From positions 1 through 64,000 of the forward strand of contig JACPTQ010000042.1 in assembly GCA_016192705.1 (NCBI GenBank): a DNA stretch of 64,000 nucleotides, given 5' to 3'. Origin of the DNA: Deltaproteobacteria bacterium. Lineage in GTDB: Bacteria; Myxococcota; JACPTQ01. Made by a program: the position numbers and the translations under genes. Each line of letters starts with the position of its first letter. Within the stretch, counting starts at the first letter, position 1. Positions 24,731-33,600 of the stretch are shown piece after piece. The notes beneath the pieces were generated by a model. It did no database searches, was not told the origin of the DNA, and was given only the letters and a program-made list of their open reading frames with translations.

Positions 24731-27120
24731 CGTTTCATCGCGTTGGCGCGATAAACCGAAAGATTTTTCTCGCAGAGTTCGATATCGGCCGGCGCGCGCG
24801 CCAGTTTCAGCGCGGCCTCACTCACATGGATCGCGTTCGCGTATTCCCGCACGGCGTTGAGGTCAACCGAGAGGTTGATGAGCGTACGACTCGAACGCTC
24901 GGCGAGCCCCGTCGCACGCTCGTTCAGAACGCCGAGGTTTTCAAGCTGGGCGTGGCATTGCGAAAGCGAATCAACCATCGATCGGAGCGAAAGCCACATG
25001 GCATCGGATCGCTTTGCGCGCCGTTCCGCATTGGCTGTTGAATCCGTCTCGATGTTTGAGCTCGCGTGATCGACCGTCGCGCAAAGTTCGGAGGCGATCA
25101 CCTCAGCCGTCCGGCGGAAGAGGCGACTGCGTAATACCTCGTCCGCAATCGAACGTCGTTTCGTTTCACCGTCGAGCCACGTGCGAAGTGTCACCGCGAG
25201 TCGCGCCTCCGCTCGATCAATCGCTTCCGTTGCCGCGTCACGACCGACGCGCGGGTCGTCGAGATCGATCGCGCGACCGCTGACAAACGCGGCATAAACT
25301 TTCTGCGAAAGCGCCTCATCCCAAGCCGCCGCCCAACGTCGCCAACCACTCCACCCGCGCCCACCCGCCTCTCGTTCCCGCTCGATCTCGACGGCAACGT
25401 CGTGTCGCGCGAGCATCCGAATTCGCTCACTCGAACATGACGCAGCGATTTTCTCCACGTCGCGCTCGCGCCTTTCGCCACCCGAAATAATTTCAAGAAG
25501 CTGCTCCGTCGCGGCAATCTCCGCGCGCAGGTTTCCGAAACGCCATGCGAAGCCAGCGAGCCATGTCTCCGCCGATTTCCAGTTCCTCTCGGCTATCGCG
25601 GACCTAAATGCGGCGAGGCCCGTCGCCAGCGATTGCCTTCGCGCTTCGGCTGCTTCCCGCCATTTCCCCGCATCTGACGGAATTCCAGCCCGTCCCGCGA
25701 GCAATTCGCCGATCGGGTCGGCGGATTTCCGAACGACTGTGTCGAGCTCGGAGCGAGCCGCGGCAACCGATTCCGTGATCAGTCGGATGAGCGCGCGAAC
25801 CCGTGGTGGCGCTGCCGCATCGAACTTTTCCGGAACCTCGAAGCGACGCCCAGCCGATGCGCCTTCAAGAAAAGCGTAAGCCGCCCGGCGTCCAACTTCG
25901 TCGCGAAACGGACTCTCAAGACGAGCCACGGAAACAATTCGACTTGCCATGTCGGCACGTCCCGATGCAAGACACTCCTCAGCGACAACGCGCGCGCGCT
26001 CGCGTGCTACGTCGCGTCCCTTCTCGGTGCGCGATCCCGCGCGAATCCAAAATCGCACGGCGTCAGCAAAGGCGCCTGTTCCATACGCATAATCGCCCGC
26101 CGCCTCTTCCACGTCGCCGGCGACCCCCTCGTGGAGCATCCGATCGAGAACCACGCTCCTCTCTCGTCGCCGGGCTGCATAACGGAACAGCTCGCGCGCC
26201 GTCCAAGCCGACTCAACGGAAGCCGACGCCGATTCAACAAGCGTGGCGAGCGGAACTTCGACTCGCAACGCGTCCTCCATACGGAGCAAGACATTGTCCG
26301 GCTCGTGTTCAAGGCCGGCCAACGTCCAGGCGCGGCACGAAACAACCTCGCCGCGCAAACGACTGAGCCGCGCGAGTCCCAAACACGCAGCGCCCTTCGC
26401 GACGCCCTTCTTGAACGACGCGATCAGCGACCGCGAGAATCCAGCGGAATCAGCCTCACCCGCGCAAATGAGCGCGCGAACAACGTCGGCCCTCGCACGC
26501 ACCGCTTTCGATCGACGCGCCCAGAAGAGCCAACGGTTTGCTTCGTCGTATTCCTTCGCATGTGCACAGACGATGCTTCGTAAAAACATGAAGTCAGCCG
26601 CGAGCGATTTCCACCATGGAACCACCGCGATTAATTCCGCTGCGTCAGCAAACGCTCGCCGCGCAATCGCAAGGCGCGCGAGCTCGAAACGGGCAAACGC
26701 CGAGTCTTTGGCCGCGAGTGACAGCCTCAGATCTCGTTCCGCCTCATCGCACCGACCCTGGAGAAGCTCGACTCGGCCGAGCCACGCGCGAGCCAAGCCT
26801 GAAACGAACGCGGAACGACGAAAGTTGTCCTCAGCTTCAAGAAGCAGCCGCTCGCGCGCTACGCCCGTCAAACCGCGCCGCACGGACAAATCGGTTGCTC
26901 GGGCGAAATCGATGGCCCGACCTGGTGTATCGTTCGACTTCTTCGATCGAGCGATCGCCTTCCGAAGAAGCCAGAATCCAACGGCCCGAAACCCCAAGCC
27001 GTTGAGAAGATACCCCACGACCCCTGGGAAGAGCAGTACCGCGAGAAACAGCGCGACAAATGCGACGCGTAAAACGACGACAACGTCGGACAGATCCACG
27101 ATCGCTGCGCCACTATTCAT
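24727..27120 (-). CDS. Membrane-anchored helical-repeat (TPR-like) protein of the Hsp70-like operon
   Basis: The protein has 797 residues from MNSGAAIV (8-nt overlap with the GrpE-like stop). One strong N-terminal membrane helix (VVVVLRVAFVALFLAVLLFPGVV) is followed by a basic stretch. More than 700 residues of short helices come next, with TPR-like Ala/Leu/Tyr spacing, for example ARAWLGRVELLQGRCDEAER, FARFELARLAIARRAFADA and the last ANAIHVSEAALKLARA. Such repeats bind partner proteins. As the final gene of the Hsp70/J-like/GrpE-like operon it may be a membrane receptor or substrate platform for that chaperone. No enzyme motif is seen. Confidence 0.78.
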   Translation of the reverse strand: MNSGAAIVDLSDVVVVLRVAFVALFLAVLLFPGVVGYLLNGLGFRAVGFWLLRKAIARSKKSNDTPGRAIDFARATDLSVRRGLTGVARERLLLEAEDNFRRSAFVSGLARAWLGRVELLQGRCDEAERDLRLSLAAKDSAFARFELARLAIARRAFADAAELIAVVPWWKSLAADFMFLRSIVCAHAKEYDEANRWLFWARRSKAVRARADVVRALICAGEADSAGFSRSLIASFKKGVAKGAACLGLARLSRLRGEVVSCRAWTLAGLEHEPDNVLLRMEDALRVEVPLATLVESASASVESAWTARELFRYAARRRERSVVLDRMLHEGVAGDVEEAAGDYAYGTGAFADAVRFWIRAGSRTEKGRDVARERARVVAEECLASGRADMASRIVSVARLESPFRDEVGRRAAYAFLEGASAGRRFEVPEKFDAAAPPRVRALIRLITESVAAARSELDTVVRKSADPIGELLAGRAGIPSDAGKWREAAEARRQSLATGLAAFRSAIAERNWKSAETWLAGFAWRFGNLRAEIAATEQLLEIISGGERRERDVEKIAASCSSERIRMLARHDVAVEIEREREAGGRGWSGWRRWAAAWDEALSQKVYAAFVSGRAIDLDDPRVGRDAATEAIDRAEARLAVTLRTWLDGETKRRSIADEVLRSRLFRRTAEVIASELCATVDHASSNIETDSTANAERRAKRSDAMWLSLRSMVDSLSQCHAQLENLGVLNERATGLAERSSRTLINLSVDLNAVREYANAIHVSEAALKLARAPADIELCEKNLSVYRANAMKR

Positions 27121-27595
27121 TCCGCGGCTTCTCCCTCGGAACCGCGACAACAACCTCGCCCGGCGAAAGCAGGCTCTCGCCGAGAAAGAGTGTGGGCTTG
27201 ACGGTCTCGGAAACCACCGCGCGCGTCACGTCGTCCGTGGGTTCGAAGACGAGCACCGTCACGGCGTCGCGCTCGTCCCAAGTGCGCCCTGCGGGATCGT
27301 CGATGCGAATGCCCAGCGACTCGAGCGCCGCGAGCATCTTGTCGGACGACGCTTCGACCGTTCGTACCACGGCACGCTCCGCTTCGCTGAGCCTCGCGAG
27401 CCGCGACCGCACGCGCCACACCTCAGTCGCGAAAACCGTAAGCGCCTTAGACAGCCGCTCGATCGCAGCCCGTTCCGCGGTATCACGCGCTCCGGGGCTC
27501 ATTCCCCGAGTCGCAGCGAAAACGCCGTCCTTCGCATCCCCTCTCGACTGCGAGGTCCTCCTCGCTCCCAGCAGCCGCTTGAAGAATCCAGCCAC
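27113..27595 (-). CDS. Divergent GrpE-like protein
   Basis: The protein has 160 residues, starting at GTG in a TAGTG overlap with the J-like gene. Residues 60-100 are a charged helix (LARLSEAERAVVRTVEAS... MLAALESLGI). The end is a beta domain with the GrpE pattern: LGIRIDDPAGRTWDERD, VTVLVFEP, then TRAVVSETVKPTLFLGESLL and GEVVVAVP, like the 'G-Y-x-x-x-D-R-V-L-R-P-A-x-V-x-V' end of GrpE. The long dimerisation helix is much shorter than in true GrpE. In this operon it would act as nucleotide-exchange factor for the neighbouring Hsp70. Confidence 0.65.
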   Translation of the reverse strand: MAGFFKRLLGARRTSQSRGDAKDGVFAATRGMSPGARDTAERAAIERLSKALTVFATEVWRVRSRLARLSEAERAVVRTVEASSDKMLAALESLGIRIDDPAGRTWDERDAVTVLVFEPTDDVTRAVVSETVKPTLFLGESLLSPGEVVVAVPREKPRNE

Positions 27596-28095
27596 TACGA
27601 CCCCCGCGATCCCTTCGCCCGCGGCACCCCGACCATCTCGCCCCAATCAACGTCGTCGAACGACAGAAGCGGCAACCCGGCGTCATCAAGTGTGGCACCA
27701 AACGCCGCGCGCTTTCTCTCCGCGTGATCGCCGGGCAACTCGTATTTCGGGGGAAACTCAAGCGATGCCCAAAGCATCTCTTCAGCTACAACCGCGCTCA
27801 GAGGGCGCTCCTCCGTCGCCGCCTTTTCCAGCGCTTCGCCGAGTTGAGCAAAATCGCTCGCGTCAATGTTCTCGGGATGGAGTGCCCGCGCAAGCACTTC
27901 GGCTTCAAGGCGCCGATGCGGGTCGCGCAACTCATCGAGGGCTCGCCGCACCTCGTGCTCACGCGCCGCGTCCTCATCGCCCGTAACACCAAGCGCAACC
28001 TCCGCGAGAAGCCGCTGGGCCGCGCGCTCAATCTCACCACGGCTCGCACACGGCGAGACGCCCAGCACATCGAAAGGATTTCGATCGCTCCTCAC
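27595..28095 (-). CDS. J-domain-like protein lacking the HPD motif
   Basis: The protein has 166 residues. The opening NPFDVLGVSPCASRGEIERA is the start of a J domain ('N-P-Y-x-V-L-G-V-x-x-x-A-S-x-x-E-I'). The helix EVRRALDELRDPHRRLEAEV resembles helix III. Between them, where J proteins carry His-Pro-Asp needed to trigger Hsp70 ATP hydrolysis, there is ALGVTGDEDAAREHEV and no HPD. After the J-like part is a ~90-residue acidic and aromatic region with no known domain. It starts at GTG overlapping the Hsp70 stop (GTGA), so it is translated with it. Confidence 0.7.
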   Translation of the reverse strand: MRSDRNPFDVLGVSPCASRGEIERAAQRLLAEVALGVTGDEDAAREHEVRRALDELRDPHRRLEAEVLARALHPENIDASDFAQLGEALEKAATEERPLSAVVAEEMLWASLEFPPKYELPGDHAERKRAAFGATLDDAGLPLLSFDDVDWGEMVGVPRAKGSRGS

Positions 28096-30563
28096 CGCAC
28101 GCCCGAACCAAACCCCTTCACACGGTCCTGTTCATCCGCCGGCAAGAGCTTCCAAAGCGAACGCACCGTCTGCTTCAGCTCGTCGATTTTTCCACCCGAC
28201 TCGTGCCCTCGTATCTTCTGCCCAGCCTCAATGAGTCGGTGCGCCGCCTCTCCATCCGTGAAGCGACTCGGCGTCGACGCCAAATAATCAAATTCGGCCA
28301 TCCACGTCGCTGGATCCCGACTCTCAATCGCCCACGCAAGCTGGTGCAGCTCGTCGCCCTTCCACTCCACCGCATGGACATCGCGCTTCTCCCGCGCCGT
28401 CACGACCTCCGCCTGGAGTCGCTCGAAATGTTCGCGCTCGATCTCCTGGCCCGCCGAAATAACCGCCATTCGCGCACGCGCGAGCGCCCGGTCAACCTCT
28501 TTCTCAACCTCCGGCCACTTGAGCGCCGCCTCAACATCATCGACCCGCATCTGCAAATCGAGAAGTCGCCGCACCGCCTGCTGCGCGGCATCGGTGTCAC
28601 CGCCCTTCGCGGCATCGATCGCGATCTCGAGCTCAATCACGGCGTCGTCAAGATCGCGCGACAATCCAACCGCCGCCGTCGCCCCAAGATCGGCCGCCGC
28701 ACGACGCGCTTTCGACAGGCGCGCGCGCTCTGCCCAAAGCGTTTCTGCGAGTCTCTCTGGGTCCGCGATCGGCGTTGCGATCGTGACGATCTTTTCGAAC
28801 ACCTGATCCGCGAGCGGCACATACGCTTGTGCCCGCACCGAACCCGAAGCATCGACCTCAATCGTGACCTCAACCTCCGTTCCAGCCGGAAGAGTCCGCC
28901 GAAGGTTATCGGCATGGATTTCGAGGGTTCCTATGTGTCGATTGCGATCGGCCCGCAGCGATTCACCTTGAACAACAGGCACCGCCAGGATCTCCCCGCT
29001 CTCGCCGATGTTGAGTGGCTGCACCGTTTTATGGGTGAACGTGCGCCGCGCCGGCAAGCTCGATCCCTTCGTGATGTAAAACCGCATGTTGTTGTCCGCG
29101 GTTGCGACGCCGACCGATCGCGACAAAGGTGGTTCCGAAACGACCATTCCGTAGCTGATCGAGAAACCGTCCGGCGAAACAGCGACCGCATCTCCGCGTT
29201 CGTCAACGGCGCGCACAAGAAACTTCGTCGACCCTTTCTTGTGAAGCCGCACCGACACCGTAAATCCACCGCGCGCGTTGACGGGAACCCGACCCGAGCG
29301 GAAGGAGCCATCGACGGCGTCGATCTCGACCGCGGCGACCGCACGCCGATCGTTGGCGTCACCGGTCGACACGCGTCCGACAACGAACGGCTCCGCGTCC
29401 TGAGATATCGGCGGGTATTCAAGTTTCACGCGCCACGTCCCGCGAGGCACCGCGACAAGCGCTGTCGACTCGAGGCGCTGCGTCGCCGCATGAATGGCCG
29501 CGCCCTGTGCAACAATGGTGAGCGGGTCGACGCCAGCTTCCCCCTTTACACCGAGCGCGTCTTCGACGGCCGCCCGCAGCATGGGCGTCAACGTGGGTCC
29601 GCCAACAAAAATAAGCTTCTCGATCGCACGCGACGACAACCGATTACGTTCGATGAGGCGCTGCACGAGTTCAACAGACTTCGCAACCCGCGACTCGATC
29701 ATTTGCTCAAAGTCGCGCCGCGTGAGCGTCAAGCTAAGGTCGACGCCGTCCATCAACGCGTCGATTTGAAAGGGGGCCTTCTCCGCGCGCGACAAAAGAA
29801 TCTTTACGTCCTCCGCCGTGGCCTTGAGTTTCGCGAAAGCCCGGCGCACCGCGGGATCGGTCGACGATCGGTCGAATCCCATTAAGCCATCGTCGCGCAG
29901 GTGCTTCGCCGCCCAATCGACGATGAGCCAATCAAAATCTTTACCGCCGAGAAAATTATCGCCGTCATGGTCGACGACCTGCATTCGCCCGTCGCGCGTC
30001 AAAAGTACCGACGTGTCGAACGTCCCGCCGCCCAGGTCGTACACGACCCATGTCCCGCGAACATCGGTCGGCCCGCGATAGCCGCACGCGATGGCCGACG
30101 CGATCGGTTCTTGGAGAAGGGGCGCGACATCCAATCCCGCAAGTTTCCCCGCGCGCCCGGTCGCCTCGCACTGCGGGATCTCGAAGAGCGCCGGGACCGT
30201 GATAACCGCGGCCGCCATCTCCTCGCCCAATTGATCGCGAACATCGGCGCGCAACGATTTCAGCACTTCGGCCGACAACGCCTCCGGCCCAAGTTCTCGC
30301 CCCGACTTGGGGAATCGCCACGCCTCGGTCGTTCCCATGATGCGCTTGAATTCGGCGCGCGTGTTGTCGGGGTCGAGCTCCAGCGTCTGCTTGGCCCGGC
30401 GCCCGACCGTGACCGCACCATCGGCCGCGACGCGAACAACCGACGGCGTCACCTCAGCGCCATCGCTGTTTCGCACAACCTGAACCTGCCCGTCGTTCAT
30501 AACGGCGACCGACGAGTTCGTCGTCCCGAGATCAATTCCGAAATCGATTGTGGTTCGCCCCAT
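28092..30563 (-). CDS. Hsp70-family chaperone with an extra beta domain
   Basis: The protein has 823 residues; DnaK has about 640. The nucleotide-binding domain (1-365) is normal: DFGIDLGTTNSSVAV, VVYDLGGGTFDTSVL, and FVGGPTLTPMLR. About residues 366-477 are an inserted beta-rich segment (GTWRVKLEYPP ... GGFTVSVRLHKKGSTKF) that looks Ig-like. Only then comes the usual linker/substrate domain start (PPLSRSVGVATADNNMRFYI, compare DnaK 'TPLSLGIET'), to about 585. A ~240-residue charged helical tail follows. AAGGAG precedes the ATG. It heads an operon with J-like, GrpE-like and membrane repeat proteins. It is not the housekeeping DnaK. Confidence 0.9.
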   Translation of the reverse strand: MGRTTIDFGIDLGTTNSSVAVMNDGQVQVVRNSDGAEVTPSVVRVAADGAVTVGRRAKQTLELDPDNTRAEFKRIMGTTEAWRFPKSGRELGPEALSAEVLKSLRADVRDQLGEEMAAAVITVPALFEIPQCEATGRAGKLAGLDVAPLLQEPIASAIACGYRGPTDVRGTWVVYDLGGGTFDTSVLLTRDGRMQVVDHDGDNFLGGKDFDWLIVDWAAKHLRDDGLMGFDRSSTDPAVRRAFAKLKATAEDVKILLSRAEKAPFQIDALMDGVDLSLTLTRRDFEQMIESRVAKSVELVQRLIERNRLSSRAIEKLIFVGGPTLTPMLRAAVEDALGVKGEAGVDPLTIVAQGAAIHAATQRLESTALVAVPRGTWRVKLEYPPISQDAEPFVVGRVSTGDANDRRAVAAVEIDAVDGSFRSGRVPVNARGGFTVSVRLHKKGSTKFLVRAVDERGDAVAVSPDGFSISYGMVVSEPPLSRSVGVATADNNMRFYITKGSSLPARRTFTHKTVQPLNIGESGEILAVPVVQGESLRADRNRHIGTLEIHADNLRRTLPAGTEVEVTIEVDASGSVRAQAYVPLADQVFEKIVTIATPIADPERLAETLWAERARLSKARRAAADLGATAAVGLSRDLDDAVIELEIAIDAAKGGDTDAAQQAVRRLLDLQMRVDDVEAALKWPEVEKEVDRALARARMAVISAGQEIEREHFERLQAEVVTAREKRDVHAVEWKGDELHQLAWAIESRDPATWMAEFDYLASTPSRFTDGEAAHRLIEAGQKIRGHESGGKIDELKQTVRSLWKLLPADEQDRVKGFGSGVR

Positions 30564-30610
30564 CTCGCGACTCCTTCTCTTACGCCCTTACGGATTGTAT
30601 CCGCTATCCG

Positions 30611-33600
30611 TCAGGGCGCGAAGAATGCCGCCCCATTGTTCTTCACGTAGTCGATCCCCGCACGGAGAATGTCGGCGATCGTTTTGGCCTTTGCGTCAAG
30701 TAAGCTCGCGAGGTCCCGAAGAAAGGGGCCGGTCACGAGATCCATCACCATCGTCTTGAGGCCTGCCAGGCCTGCCGCGCCCCCACTCTTCACCTTATCG
30801 ATGAATGCGATCAGATCGGCCGGCTTCTCGAGCAGCCCACAGAGCTGGTTGACGAGGAACGTGACGACCGTCTTCGCGACGCCTTCCGGGACCTTGTTTA
30901 CGACGACCGCGGTCAAGAACGCCCTCACCGCCGGGGCGATCACCACCAAAATGGCCTCCACCTTTTTTTTCACGTCCGAACCGCTGAAGGTCGTCGCGAG
31001 AGTTTTCGCGTTCTTCACGAAACCACCCGCGGCATCGATGAGCGCGTTGATGAACGTGGTCACCGCACCCGCCGGTGCGACCCGCGCGATCTGCGCCTTC
31101 GCGACGCCGAGCACCTTGTCGACGATGCCGCTCACGACACCGCTGGCGCCGTTTAGCGTGAGCTGATTCCAGGCATTCGGACCATTTGCGAGCAGGCTGA
31201 CCACGAACGTCCCGAGCCAGTCGAGCCCCTGGATCACGAGATCCTTGAGAATCACCAGACTCGCGGGGAAAAGCGGCACGACCTTGGCCTTGAGGAAAGT
31301 CATCAAGACCGGGATCATCTCTGCGAGCTTGCCCTTGACGAGGTTCCCGATCTCCTGCGCCGTGGCGCCGATATTATCGAAGACCGACAAGAGGATCCCC
31401 TTCGCCGCGACCACGACCGGCTTCAGCTCCAGATCGCGAACGGCCCAACCGATAAGCTGGTCGAGGAGCTGGCTCACCACGCCTCGGATCTGCATCCACA
31501 CCGCCTTCGCGCCGCCCGGGCCAGCCGGAAGGAGCGACGCAAGCTCGCTCGGGTTCGCCGCGTAGTGGACCGCCTTCTCGATGATCGTCTTCAGGACCGG
31601 CATGACGGGATTCCCACCCACGACTCGCTCCACGACTTGCACGATGATCGCGGCGACCGTCGCCTCGTTGAACACCACTTTGCTGACATCGATCGTCGGC
31701 GTGACGCCTTGGACCATCCACGCCAGCAATGCACGGACGCTGCTTCCAACCGTGTTCGTGAACGCCGTCCATGCGGCCTGCGCCTCTGGGATGGTCCGCT
31801 GCGGGTTGGCGAACAGCTCGACAAGCCCCCCAAGCACCGTGCGCACGTGCCCCCCGATCGTCGGGCTCCCGGCCGAAACGATGTTCACGACCGCATCGAC
31901 AACTTTGCCCATCGCCCTCTTCGCGAGCTTCACAACTTGCACGGCGCCCTTTCCTGCAAGCGCCGTCAACCCGCCCACCTCCAGCGACACGAGCGCATTC
32001 ACCATCTCGGTCACCACCGCATCGGCGATCGCGACGACGACCGGGCTCGCCCCCGCATCGGTCGCCTTCTTCTTGAGAATCTCCTTCACCGCGGTCGCGA
32101 CCTCGCCAAGGATCGCGTTCCCATTGGTCGCTAGCCACGTCGGCACGCTGTCAAAGAACACCTTCCCCTTCACGAACGGCCCGTTCGGACCCAGGAGCGC
32201 GGAGAGCACGTTCTCGATCGTCGGCTCGAGCCCAGTCCCCGCCGCCACGTTTTTCAACCGGCCGATGAGATACGGCTTCGCGACGTCGACTGCGTTCGCG
32301 AGGATCGCCTTCACGTTCGCGTTGACATCCGTGCCCCCGAAAACCGCCCCGCGCTTCGCATCATCCGTCAGGAAGTCGAAGAGCCTCGCGATCGTCTGCG
32401 TGACGAGGGTCTTCTCGAATCCGAAGACGTCGGAGATGAAGGCGGCGAGTTGGTTTTCAACAAACGGCCGAATCCACCCAACGATCTTCGTCACAAACGC
32501 CCACGGGTTATCGATGTAGTCTGTTTTGAACTGGGAGATGTTCCCAATCACCCAGACGATCCAGTTATATACCTCCTCGATCAGCGTCTTGACCGACCCC
32601 GAAGCCGGGATCTGCGCGAGGAACCACTTCCCGAGTTCACCGAACGACCCCGCGATCCACGCCCCGACCTCCGCTGGCGTCAGCGGCGATCCGGACCGCA
32701 GCTTCGCCACCGCCGACGACAGCGACGTCGCTATCGTGTTGAGTATCGTCTTCGCGATCTCAGGCATCGGGACGAACGCCGTGATGATCGGCACCACCGA
32801 AGGGAAGATCTTCGTCGCGAGGAAATCCACGATGAACTTGAGAAGGTACTTGCCCTTGTCGCTCGCATTCGTCAAACCGCCCTGAAACGCGGCAAAGTTG
32901 GCGTTCCTCACGGTGTTCTGGATCTCTCCGACCGCTGTCGTAAACGTACCCCTCGCGCCGAGATTCTCGATCCTCTCCGCGATGACGACCTTGAATCCTT
33001 CGATCATCCCGATGATCACCTCTTTGAATTGGTCGCCAACGCTCATCCCCTCTCGGCTGTTCGCGACGATCGCCCTTTTCGAGAAGATCAACGCGCGAAT
33101 CCAAAAGGAAGGTGGCGGCTTGATGTTCGCGAGGATCGTCTCGATGGTGGTGAGCGCCGCAGCAAACGCGGCCTGGACGGGGCCCTTGCTTCCATACTGC
33201 GAGGCCGACTGAATCATGTCGAGGACGAAGCCGATGACGACCGCGAGGACTGGGTTTATCTCGATCTGGCTTGGGTCGCCCGTGGAGAGTTCCTTGAGCT
33301 TGAGCCACTTGGGTAGATTCGCGACGACCACGCCCTTCAAAAGCGCCTTGATGCCGAAATCGAAAACGAGCCACCACGCGACCTCGACAAGTTGGACCAG
33401 AATCGAGCCGGCGAACGGAACGGCCGCTGCCGAGCTCAGAAGAGTTGCCTTGACCCCCTTGAGCGCCATCTTAAGGATGTTCAACACTAAATCGACGGTC
33501 CTGTTGCCGAGCATGACAATGATCGACTCGAGACTCGTCCCAAAGTTCTTGAGGAACACCTTGGTGAGGCAGGCGAGCTTGTTGTCCATCGACCCCGAAA

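Noticed and set aside
31374-32138. Long open frames in other phases inside the 1840-aa gene and elsewhere
   Set aside because: GC-rich coding DNA leaves few stops in other frames. These translations are Arg/Gly/Ser-rich, lack ribosome sites and overlap well-supported genes fully.
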